DNA of 5,216 nucleotides, taken from Deltaproteobacteria bacterium (GTDB taxonomy: Bacteria; Desulfobacterota; Desulfuromonadia; Geobacterales; Geobacteraceae). The notes below the pieces were generated by a model, which was not told the origin of the DNA, ran no database searches, and saw only the letters and a list, made by a program, of their open reading frames with translations. How positions within the stretch are numbered: position 1 is the stretch's first letter; each line of letters opens with the position of its first letter. The stretch lies in contig JAJZQA010000197.1 of the NCBI GenBank assembly GCA_021810985.1, positions 1-5,216 on the forward strand, given 5' to 3'. Below, piece by piece: positions 1 through 5,216 of the stretch. Position numbers and translations under genes: made by a program.

Positions 1-27
1 GTACCGGGTGCGGATGAGGTATTGATC

Positions 28-84
28 TAGGGTTGCAGGGTACAGGGGTCAGGGGTCAGGGTGCAGGGAACAGGGTTCAGGGTA
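28..84. repeat. Heptanucleotide tandem array, CAGGGNN units
   Basis: Seven back-to-back 7-bp units fill 36-84 exactly: CAGGGTA, CAGGGGT, CAGGGGT, CAGGGTG, CAGGGAA, CAGGGTT, CAGGGTA. A degenerate unit (TAGGGTTG) precedes them at 28-35. The first five bases are invariant and the last two vary, so this is a phased short tandem repeat rather than general G-richness. Runs of three or four G start at 30, 38, 45, 52, 59, 66, 73 and 80, mostly separated by 3-4 nt, which fits a G-quadruplex motif on the + strand. Heptameric tandem arrays of this general kind are known from intergenic DNA of several bacterial groups. Further degenerate material (CCGGGTAC-like, near 96-103) follows. The array lies about 70 nt upstream of the start of the first ABC gene, so it could sit in the promoter or leader. 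Any effect on expression is inference. Confidence 0.85.
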
Positions 85-108
85 AGAGCCAGGAACCGGG
101 TACGATGA

Positions 109-133
109 ACGAAACGATTCTCACGGGTTTCGT
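109..133. promoter_or_regulatory. Inverted repeat in the leader of the ABC operon
   Basis: ACGAAAC (109-115) and GTTTCGT (127-133) are perfect 7-bp inverted arms around an 11-nt spacer. The right arm ends 7 nt before the Shine-Dalgarno sequence of the first ABC gene. It could be an operator for a dimeric regulator or a short RNA hairpin near the ribosome-binding site. I see no convincing -35/-10 pair around it. A 7-bp pair in a stretch this size could also arise by chance. Confidence 0.35.
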
Positions 134-140
134 AAATATC

Positions 141-146
141 AGGAGA
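141..146 (+). promoter_or_regulatory. Shine-Dalgarno sequence that sets the ATC start
   Basis: AGGAGA is a near-ideal anti-16S match. After AGGAG (141-145) there are 6 nt before the ATC at 152-154, which is standard spacing. No ATG, GTG or TTG lies in the ABC reading frame between the in-frame stop at 83-85 and the GTG at 278. This site is therefore the main evidence that translation begins at 152. Confidence 0.7.
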
Positions 147-151
147 ACACT

Positions 152-1891
152 ATCAGCGAATACAGCAAACTCTATGCGTACCTGCGTTCTCTCCGGGGGA
201 CCTATATCACTGGGCTCATCCTCCTGGCCGGAGCGAACGGCCTCGCCCTGCTGATTCCCTGGCTCCTGAAGAGTGCGGTGGAAAGCCTTCAGTTCCCCGG
301 ACGCAGCGCCTATACGCCCGCCCAGTTCGGTCTCATCATCATGACGGTCGCCGTAGCCCACGGTATCGTCAGAATTTTCTCGCGGACTACCTTGCTCCAT
401 GCCGGGCGCCAGATCGAATACCGGATCCGGGAAGACCTCTATAAAAGCCTCCTCTCCCTGGATCTGCCCTATTTTTCCCGCGGACGCACCGGCGATATCC
501 TGTCGCGTTTTTCCAATGACCTGACCAATGTCCGGATGCTGCTCGGTTTCGGCATTCTCAATGTCATCAACACCGTGATCGTCTATGTTGCGGCGATCTA
601 CCTCATGGCACGCATCAATCCGTTCCTGACCCTCTGCGCGGTGCTGCCCTTCCCCCTGATGATCCTGCTGGTGAAACAGGTCAGCCGGCGCATTTTCCAC
701 CACTCGAAACGGGCCCAGGAGCAGCTTGCCGCCATGACTAGCCATGCGGAGGAAAGCATCACCGCCTCGGTCGTGGTCAAGGCTTACTGTCGCGAGGAGC
801 ACCGGATCGAGACCTTCCGCGAACTGGCGGCACGCTACCTGGACAGCAGCATGAAAATGGCCAACCTGCGGGGGATCGTTATTCCCTTCATGGCTTCCAT
901 GAGCGGCATCAGCACCCTGATCGTCCTGTTCGTCGGCGGCAGCCGGGTGATCAGCGGGGCCATGACCCTGGGAGATTTCGTCGCCTTTACCAGTTACCTG
1001 GCGATGCTGATCTGGCCGACCGTGGTGATGGGCTGGATAATCAACCTCCTGCAACGGGGCGCGGCCTCCATGGCCCGCCTCAATGCGGTACTCGACGCCA
1101 AGCCGGAGATCACCGAGCCGATACAGCCCGTCGAAATAACGAAACTTTCCGGAGAGATCGAGTTTCGTCACCTCTCCTTCGGCTATGCCGATGAGCCGCT
1201 CCTGAAAGACATCTCCCTCCGGATCAGCCCGGGGACGAAACTGGGCATCGTCGGTCCGGTCGGCTGCGGCAAGACGTCCCTCGTCCGGCTCATCGCGCGC
1301 CTCTACCCGGTCCCGGACGGCATGCTCTTCCTTGATGGCACGGATATCAACCGGCTCGCCTTGAAAGATCTGCGGGAGGTCATCGGCTTCGTCCCCCAGG
1401 AAAGTTTTCTCTTCTCCCGCACCATCGAGAATAATATCGCCTACGGCCGGGAAGGAGCCTCGCCGGAGGACGTGGCGGCAGCGACCCGCCTGGCCCAGCT
1501 GGACAGCGATCTGGCCGGTTTTCCCCAGGGCATCGAGACCCTGGTGGGAGAGCGGGGCGTCACCCTTTCCGGCGGCCAGAAACAGCGCACCGCCATCGCC
1601 CGTGCCCTGCTGAAGAACCCTGCCGTACTAATCCTCGACGATCCCCTTTCGGCGGTGGATGCCCGGACCGAAGAAGAGATCCTGAACGGCCTGGCCCGCT
1701 ACTACGGAAAACGCACCGTCCTGATCGTCTCGCACCGCCTTTCGGCACTGCGGAACTGTGACCGGATCATCGTCCTGGAAGAGGGAACTATTGTCGAACA
1801 GGGCAGCCACGATGAACTGCTGGCCCAGGCAGGCCGCTATGCGGCTATCCACCGGGAACAAAATCTGCGGGAAGAATTAGAGAGATTATAA
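152..1891 (+). CDS. ABC exporter half-transporter, MdlA/YheI type (non-canonical ATC start)
   Basis: Inner-membrane ABC exporter subunit with an N-terminal six-helix membrane domain fused to an ATPase domain, expected to pair with the product of the next gene. Begun at 152 it has 579 residues, the usual size for the family. Helices are at about residues 17-40, 59-78, 132-153, 156-175, 242-263 and 274-300. ATPase motifs: Walker A GPVGCGKTS (368-376, Lys374), Q-loop Gln416, GERG X-loop, signature LSGGQ (472-476), Walker B ILDD (Asp496), SAVD D-loop (500-503), H-loop His528. Residue 497 is Asp where active ATPases have the catalytic Glu, as in MdlA, BmrC/YheI and TM287, so its own Walker site should be the degenerate one. 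The frame before 278 encodes a credible N-terminus (SEYSKLYAYLR, then helix 1). Starting at GTG 278 would remove helix 1. The substrate (drug, lipid or peptide) cannot be read from sequence. Family assignment is firm; the start codon is less so. Confidence 0.93.
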   Translation: MSEYSKLYAYLRSLRGTYITGLILLAGANGLALLIPWLLKSAVESLQFPGRSAYTPAQFGLIIMTVAVAHGIVRIFSRTTLLHAGRQIEYRIREDLYKSLLSLDLPYFSRGRTGDILSRFSNDLTNVRMLLGFGILNVINTVIVYVAAIYLMARINPFLTLCAVLPFPLMILLVKQVSRRIFHHSKRAQEQLAAMTSHAEESITASVVVKAYCREEHRIETFRELAARYLDSSMKMANLRGIVIPFMASMSGISTLIVLFVGGSRVISGAMTLGDFVAFTSYLAMLIWPTVVMGWIINLLQRGAASMARLNAVLDAKPEITEPIQPVEITKLSGEIEFRHLSFGYADEPLLKDISLRISPGTKLGIVGPVGCGKTSLVRLIARLYPVPDGMLFLDGTDINRLALKDLREVIGFVPQESFLFSRTIENNIAYGREGASPEDVAAATRLAQLDSDLAGFPQGIETLVGERGVTLSGGQKQRTAIARALLKNPAVLILDDPLSAVDARTEEEILNGLARYYGKRTVLIVSHRLSALRNCDRIIVLEEGTIVEQGSHDELLAQAGRYAAIHREQNLREELERL

Positions 1892-1894
1892 AGC

Positions 1895-1927
1895 AGACCT
1901 GTCAGGTTTTGAAAACCTGGCAGGTCT
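1895..1927. repeat. 33-bp palindromic element, intercistronic copy
   Basis: Arms AGACCTGTCAGGTTTT (1895-1910) and AAAACCTGGCAGGTCT (1912-1927) flank a single central G at 1911. Pairing is complete except for one T opposite G, which becomes a G-U wobble in RNA. It matches the copy at 2966-2998 at 32 of 33 positions; the difference is T at 1902 against C at 2973. It starts 4 nt after the stop of the first ABC gene and ends 8 nt before the ribosome-binding region of the second, so it fills most of the 55-nt gap. There is no T-run after it, so it is not an intrinsic terminator. As an RNA hairpin it could protect the upstream message from 3' exonucleases or alter the ratio of the two subunits, as REP elements do in enterobacteria. 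That role is inferred. Confidence 0.9.
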
Positions 1928-1934
1928 CCGGAAA

Positions 1935-1940
1935 TAAGGT
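1935..1940 (+). promoter_or_regulatory. Ribosome-binding site of the second ABC gene
   Basis: TAAGGT lies 6 nt before the ATG at 1947. It is a moderate Shine-Dalgarno match, weaker than the AGGAGA of the first gene. It lies immediately downstream of the intercistronic palindrome, so folding of that hairpin could affect its access. Confidence 0.6.
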
Positions 1941-1946
1941 AATAGC

Positions 1947-3734
1947 ATGCATTTCGGCGGTATCTACGAAGATGAAATAGTCGGCAAGGCATATGACCGG
2001 AAACTTCTGGGCAGGTTTATCCGCTACCTGCGCCCCTATCGGTGGCTGGTGGTCTGGAGCCTGCTGCTCCTGCCCCTGATCGCGGCGGCCAAACTCGCCC
2101 AGCCCTGGCTCATTAAGATTGCCATCGACAGCCATATCACCACCGGCAAAATGGCCGGTCTTCCGCTCCTGTCACTGGAATATTTTGCCCTGATCATCGT
2201 GGACGGCCTCCTGACCTACCTGGAGATCTACCTCCTCCAACTGCTGGGGCAGAAGATCATGTTCGATCTTCGCATGGAGGTTTTCTCGCACATCCAGGGT
2301 CTATCCTCCTCATTCATGGACCGCACCCCCACCGGCAGCCTGGTGACGCGGGTCACGAGCGATGTGGAGGTCTTGGGAGAGATGTTCACCGCCGGCATCA
2401 TCTCCATCATCGGCGACATCCTGGTCCTGATCGGCATCGTCGGGATCATGCTCTGGATGAACCTGAAGCTGTCCCTGGTCACCTTCAGCGTACTGCCGAT
2501 GCTCTTGTATATCGTCTTCACCTTTCGCCTCAGGATGCGCAAGTCCTTCCGCGAGGTGCGGGCTCGCCTCTCCAACCTCAACTCTTTCCTGGCCGAAAGC
2601 ATCGGCGGCATGGCGGTGGTGCAGCTTTTCAACCGCCAGAAGACCGAGCAGCGGGAATTCACCAGGCTCAATGCCTCCTACCGGGATGCCAATTTGCCGG
2701 TCATCACCTGGGACGCGGCGCTTTTTGCCGGAGTGGAGGCGCTGTCATCGATCGCGGTCGGTCTGATCATCTGGTACGGCGGCGGGGAGATCATCCGCGG
2801 CGCCCTGACTTTCGGCGCCCTGGTTGCCTTCATCCAGTACATGGAAAAGTTTTTCGCGCCGATTCGCGATCTGTCAGCAAAGTATTCCATCATGCAGGGA
2901 GCGATGGCCGCCCTGGAACGGATTTTCGGTCTGCTGGACATGGAGAAAAAGGATCTCAAAAACAAAGACCTGCCAGGTTTTGAAAACCTGGCAGGTCTGG
3001 ATTCGCCGATCGAAACGATTGAATTCCGCGATGTCTGGTTCGCCTATCAAAATGAAGAGTACGTGTTGAAAGGATTTAACCTGACCATCCGGCGCGGCGA
3101 AAAGATTGCCTTGGTCGGTGAAACGGGCGGCGGCAAAACCACCGTTACCCGGCTCCTGTCAAGATTGTATGAAGTGAAGCGAGGCACTATCTTCATCAAC
3201 GGCTGTGAAATCCACCAGATTCCGCTTGCCGAACTGCGGGGCAGGATCGGCGTGGTGCTTCAGGAACCATTTCTGTTCTCCGGCTCATTGGAACACAACA
3301 TTACCCTTGGCGACGAGGGAGCGCGACAACGGATGGAAGAAGCGGCGGCACTGGTCGGTGCCGATCGATTCATCAGCCACCTGCCGCATGGTTTCGCTGA
3401 AGAGGTCCGGGAGAGAGGGGTGAATTTTTCGGTGGGCGAACGGCAGCTCATCTCGTTTGCCCGGGCAGTGGCTTTCGATCCGGAGGTCCTGGTGCTCGAT
3501 GAAGCCACCTCCAGTGTCGACACCGCCAGCGAACGCCTGATCCAGGAAGGTCTGCAGGGACTTCTGACCGGACGAACCTCGCTGGTGGTTGCCCACCGGC
3601 TTTCCACGGTACGGGACGCGGACCGGATCGTAGTTATCCATAAAGGGGAAAAGGCCGAAGAGGGGAGTCACGAGGAATTGATGGAGCACCAGGGGCTCTA
3701 CTACCGGCTCTATCAGCTGCAGTTCAAGGATTGA
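1947..3734 (+). CDS. ABC exporter half-transporter, MdlB/YheH type, with palindrome-encoded linker
   Basis: Inner-membrane ABC exporter subunit of 595 residues, the presumed partner of the upstream half-transporter and in the same operon (55-nt gap). The N-terminal EDEIVGKAYDRKLL...YLRPYRWL is typical of the MdlB/YheH subfamily. Six helices are at about 32-56, 78-100, 148-170, 172-194, 256-278 and 285-305. ATPase motifs: A-loop Tyr367, Walker A GETGGGKTT (391-399, Lys397), Q-loop Gln439, Walker B LVLDE (Asp518, catalytic Glu519), SSVD D-loop, His550. The signature is FSVGE (494-498), not LSGGQ, and the preceding X-loop is RERG rather than GERG. Glu519 should act with LSGGQ of the partner in the one competent ATP site, while SVGER faces the partner's Asp-bearing site. 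Residues 341-351 (DLPGFENLAGL) are encoded by a perfect palindrome in the linker between membrane and ATPase domains. From the Asp of the LD motif to IEFR this linker is 26 residues, against 20 in the partner. The frame is intact and all motifs are present, so the protein is probably functional. Substrate unknown. Confidence 0.95.
   Translation: MHFGGIYEDEIVGKAYDRKLLGRFIRYLRPYRWLVVWSLLLLPLIAAAKLAQPWLIKIAIDSHITTGKMAGLPLLSLEYFALIIVDGLLTYLEIYLLQLLGQKIMFDLRMEVFSHIQGLSSSFMDRTPTGSLVTRVTSDVEVLGEMFTAGIISIIGDILVLIGIVGIMLWMNLKLSLVTFSVLPMLLYIVFTFRLRMRKSFREVRARLSNLNSFLAESIGGMAVVQLFNRQKTEQREFTRLNASYRDANLPVITWDAALFAGVEALSSIAVGLIIWYGGGEIIRGALTFGALVAFIQYMEKFFAPIRDLSAKYSIMQGAMAALERIFGLLDMEKKDLKNKDLPGFENLAGLDSPIETIEFRDVWFAYQNEEYVLKGFNLTIRRGEKIALVGETGGGKTTVTRLLSRLYEVKRGTIFINGCEIHQIPLAELRGRIGVVLQEPFLFSGSLEHNITLGDEGARQRMEEAAALVGADRFISHLPHGFAEEVRERGVNFSVGERQLISFARAVAFDPEVLVLDEATSSVDTASERLIQEGLQGLLTGRTSLVVAHRLSTVRDADRIVVIHKGEKAEEGSHEELMEHQGLYYRLYQLQFKD
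2966..2998. repeat. 33-bp perfect palindromic element inside the second ABC gene
   Basis: Arms AGACCTGCCAGGTTTT (2966-2981) and AAAACCTGGCAGGTCT (2983-2998) are perfect reverse complements around a central G at 2982. It is nearly identical to the intercistronic copy at 1895-1927. The length is 33 nt, so 11 codons pass through without a frameshift; the reading gives DLPGFENLAGL at residues 341-351. It falls in the flexible linker between the sixth membrane helix and the first strand of the ATPase domain, where extra residues are likely tolerated. I infer insertion of a small palindromic element, possibly replacing some original linker, because removing 11 residues would leave about 15, shorter than the partner's 20. 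The exact boundaries and any target duplication cannot be fixed from one sequence. Confidence 0.9.
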
Positions 3735-3751
3735 CAATTTCTCATACGAAT

Positions 3752-3798
3752 AAAAAAAGAGCTCTCCCACACTTGCTCGGCGGGGATTAGCTCTTTTC
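3752..3798. terminator. Bidirectional intrinsic terminator
   Basis: AAAAGAGCT (3755-3763) pairs perfectly with AGCTCTTTT (3789-3797). Inside this stem TCCC (3765-3768) can pair with GGGA (3783-3786) across a small internal loop. On the + strand the hairpin ends in TTTT, and on the - strand it ends in seven T (the A-run at 3752-3758). It lies 17 nt after the stop of the second ABC gene and about 60 nt past the stop of the convergent pilZ-type gene. It is therefore well placed to end both transcripts. The A/T-rich outer stem makes the + direction only moderately strong. Confidence 0.75.
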
Positions 3799-3813
3799 GT
3801 CGTCCGTGCTTTA

Positions 3814-3839
3814 CGCTTTCGGCGATAAGAACGAAAGCG
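3814..3839. other. Perfect 8-bp inverted repeat 3' of the PilZ gene
   Basis: CGCTTTCG (3814-3821) and CGAAAGCG (3832-3839) form a perfect 8-bp stem with a 10-nt loop, beginning 20 nt past the stop codon of the - strand PilZ gene. There is no T-run next to it on either strand, so alone it is not a classical terminator. It may stabilise the 3' end of the PilZ message ahead of the terminator at 3752-3798. The 125-nt gap between the convergent genes holds nothing else I can identify. Confidence 0.5.
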
Positions 3840-3859
3840 CGGGCGCCTGGGGAAAGCCG

Positions 3860-4207
3860 CTAGCTTTTGAAAGCCTCGAAGGCCTCAAGATAATTGCGCA
3901 GCACCCGACTGCCCTCGCCGTCGAATTCCAGAAATTCGATCCCGGCGCTGTACGTTTTGTCATCCCGCTCTTCCGCATGCTTGACCAAACCCTTCAGGTC
4001 CACCAGATCCTCCTCCAGCCCGATGGTAATTCGCAGCACCTGGCCCGGATCAAATTTGATGTGGGTTTCCAGCAGGATTCCTTTTTCGCTGATATTGAGC
4101 GTTCTGCCCATGGCGCGGGTCACAATCTCCCCTTTTTCATCAACGAGAACATAATCGAGCAGGTTCAGAGACTCCATCCGTACGTAGCGTCGCTCGCTGT
4201 TGCTCAT
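3860..4207 (-). CDS. PilZ-domain protein, probable c-di-GMP receptor
   Basis: A 115-residue soluble protein that is essentially a single PilZ domain. The c-di-GMP-binding motifs are intact: RxxxR at residues 6-10 (RRYVR) and NxSxxG at 38-43 (NISEKG). They are followed by the alternating strands expected of the PilZ barrel (ILLETHIKF, VLRITIGL, AGIEFLEF) and a C-terminal helix ending EAFEAFKS. I chose the ATG at 4205-4207 because a purine-rich GAGGGGGAAAGG directly precedes it and the RxxxR motif falls right after it. An upstream in-frame start at 4273 would add 22 residues not needed by the domain. Single-domain PilZ proteins act as c-di-GMP effectors on motility, exopolysaccharide or enzyme partners; the partner here cannot be told. 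It is convergent with the ABC operon and 144 nt downstream of the co-directional unknown gene. Confidence 0.88.
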   Translation of the reverse strand: MSNSERRYVRMESLNLLDYVLVDEKGEIVTRAMGRTLNISEKGILLETHIKFDPGQVLRITIGLEEDLVDLKGLVKHAEERDDKTYSAGIEFLEFDGEGSRVLRNYLEAFEAFKS

Positions 4208-4267
4208 CCTTTCCCCCTCTACGGTAAACCGAAGTATTCGCTTAAAATGGCCAAGGCCTGCAGCCGA

Positions 4268-4299
4268 GGTCATTCGTACTCCAAAAATCCCGAATGGCC
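4268..4299. other. Imperfect inverted repeat upstream of the PilZ gene
   Basis: GGTCATTCG (4268-4276) faces CGAATGGCC (4291-4299) across a 14-nt spacer, with one mismatched pair in nine on the DNA level. It lies about 60 nt upstream of the PilZ start codon, in the 144-nt gap after the upstream gene. It could be an operator or a leader hairpin. No clear promoter hexamers adjoin it, and it may be coincidental. The rest of the gap is A/T-rich near 4318-4349 and holds no gene. Confidence 0.3.
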
Positions 4300-4351
4300 G
4301 ACGAACATGTTACGTAAAGCTTTAAATTCATATACCACACTTTTTACTGCC

Positions 4352-5216
4352 TCACCATATGTAATCCTTGGCGATTTCCCTTTTATCATTTCCGAAAAGG
4401 ACATGGAACACCCGAAGCTTCTTCAGTTTCTGCGGAGACAGGGAACCAAGGGGAATATAGACGATCCTTTTCCCGAGACGGGCGGCCAGCTGCCGGAAGC
4501 TGCTCCGGGGCGGGCGGGCTGCCACATAGACAACATGTTTTTCCCGTGAGTAGTCCAAGGCGGCCAGCAGCAACACCTCCGCTTTGCCCCGGGCAAAAGA
4601 ATAGTCGCTGTCCTCCCAGACATCGAACAGGCGGCGGGGAGGGTAGGAAAGCAGGAATCCGCCGTATTCGCAGCGGCAGATTCCCGGACCCGCCACGTTG
4701 TCGCCCGGTTCGGTGCCGTAAAAGGCCATGTCAGACTCCTGATCGTGCTCACCGAGCCAGGTGGTCAGGTAGGGAAATTTCCTGCCGCCCCGATCCTCGT
4801 CAAAGATCACGACCAGGCTGCCCACGCCACCCTGGACCCGGAGATTTTCCCGCACGTAGATCTTTCCCTCGTGGTAGTTGCGCAGGGTCTCGCGCATGTC
4901 GATGCCGTCCAGCAGCGATGAAGAAAACGGCTGGACGCGGCGCTGCTCCTCGGAAAGCTGCTTCGCGCCCTTTTTCTTGAGAAAGCGGCCATACTCCTCA
5001 ATAATCAGGTCCTCCGGAGGATACGAGCAGATCGAGGGATTGTCGAACCCTTCCAGCCATTCGCCGGGGCGTTTTTCCCGTTTCCTCTTCAGAAACTGGA
5101 GCGGCGTGAGCCCTTTGCCCGCCTGCCGGGAACGGGGCCGAAAACGGATCCTCCTGCTGCCCCTGGAGAGATCTTCCGGCCGCAGGCTGATGGTAGGCAA
5201 ATCTGTATCGCATTTC
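4352..5216 (-). CDS. Hypothetical protein, N-terminus outside window
   Basis: The C-terminal 287 residues of a protein I do not recognise; the frame is open to the window edge. A TTG at 5198-5200 could give a 282-residue product, but no Shine-Dalgarno sequence precedes it and the codons before it (K C D T D) continue the same frame, so the gene most likely starts upstream. Residues below are numbered from that TTG. The visible part has a basic Arg/Lys-rich stretch (about 12-45), an acidic-basic helical region (62-90), a hydrophobic strand followed by DEDRGG (about 128-139), a CRCEYGG segment (175-181) with a Cys pair at 175 and 177, then LSYPPRRLFDVWED (184-197). It ends in an alternating region with VVYVAARPP and IVYIPLGSL that could be an alpha/beta fold. 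No membrane helix or signal peptide is visible. Composition and frame use look like true coding sequence. It reads in the same direction as the PilZ gene, so the two may share regulation, but the 144-nt gap allows a separate promoter. Confidence 0.8.
   Translation of the reverse strand, partial: KCDTDLPTISLRPEDLSRGSRRIRFRPRSRQAGKGLTPLQFLKRKREKRPGEWLEGFDNPSICSYPPEDLIIEEYGRFLKKKGAKQLSEEQRRVQPFSSSLLDGIDMRETLRNYHEGKIYVRENLRVQGGVGSLVVIFDEDRGGRKFPYLTTWLGEHDQESDMAFYGTEPGDNVAGPGICRCEYGGFLLSYPPRRLFDVWEDSDYSFARGKAEVLLLAALDYSREKHVVYVAARPPRSSFRQLAARLGKRIVYIPLGSLSPQKLKKLRVFHVLFGNDKREIAKDYIW

Noticed and set aside
1..30. 3' end of an upstream gene (frame ending TGA at 22-24 or TAG at 28-30)
   Set aside because: Seven to nine residues in two competing frames are too few to support a gene, though one may end here.
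105..254. ATG at 105 opening a short frame that could be a leader peptide or an alternative start of the ABC protein
   Set aside because: It is in a different frame from the ABC gene, its product shows no exporter-like sequence, and it ends inside the first helix. The Shine-Dalgarno at 141 serves the ATC at 152.
278..280. GTG as the start of the first ABC gene
   Set aside because: This would remove the first membrane helix, which is encoded in the same frame immediately upstream.
77..1171. Long open frame on the - strand opposite the first ABC gene
   Set aside because: It is antisense to a clear ABC gene, is rich in His, Gln, Asp and Gly as expected of a mirror frame, has no recognisable motif and runs through the heptamer array.
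1895..1927. Intercistronic palindrome as an intrinsic terminator
   Set aside because: No T-run follows on the + strand (CCGGAAATAAGG), and the second subunit is needed for function.
1895..2998. The two palindromes as CRISPR repeats
   Set aside because: Only two copies, 1 kb apart with a gene between them. No spacer-length spacing and no cas genes.
3731..3758. TTGACA near the stop of the second ABC gene as a -35 box
   Set aside because: No suitable -10 at 16-18 nt, and the terminator follows at once with no + strand gene beyond it.
3806..4549. 247-codon open frame on the + strand
   Set aside because: It is antisense to the PilZ gene and to the end of the unknown protein and crosses both plus the intergenic gap. 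The PilZ motifs on the other strand are convincing.

Overview
The window reads as a piece of a GC-rich Gram-negative chromosome. The best guess is a Geobacter/Desulfuromonadales-like deltaproteobacterium, based on the codon style, a small stand-alone PilZ protein and the intergenic repeat types. That assignment is an inference and could not be tested here.

Layout. Positions 1-151 hold no gene I can defend. They contain a phased heptamer array (CAGGGNN, about 28-84) with regularly spaced G-runs, then a small inverted repeat and a good Shine-Dalgarno sequence. Positions 152-1891 and 1947-3734 (+ strand) encode two half-transporters of the ABC exporter superfamily, arranged like mdlA/mdlB or yheI/yheH. 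The first has a canonical LSGGQ signature but Asp in place of the catalytic Glu. The second has the catalytic Glu but a degenerate SVGER signature. Together they should form a heterodimer with one consensus and one degenerate ATP site. Positions 3735-3859 hold a bidirectional terminator and a second hairpin between convergent transcription units. On the - strand lie a PilZ-domain protein (3860-4207), which probably binds c-di-GMP, and the C-terminal 287 residues of an unrecognised soluble protein (4352-5216) whose start is outside the window.

The most unusual signal is a 33-bp palindrome present twice in the ABC operon. One copy (1895-1927) lies in the 55-nt gap between the two ABC genes. The other (2966-2998) is a perfect 16+1+16 palindrome inside the second ABC gene, read through in frame as 11 codons exactly in the linker between the membrane domain and the ATPase domain. 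The copies differ at one base. This looks like a small dispersed palindromic element that can enter coding sequence, comparable in principle to the Rickettsia palindromic elements.

A second oddity is that the first ABC gene has no ATG, GTG or TTG where its N-terminus should begin. A well-placed Shine-Dalgarno sequence precedes an ATC codon, which is either a rare start codon or a base change or error in an ATG. I found no CRISPR array, tRNA, rRNA or transposase gene, and no evidence of a new multi-gene system.
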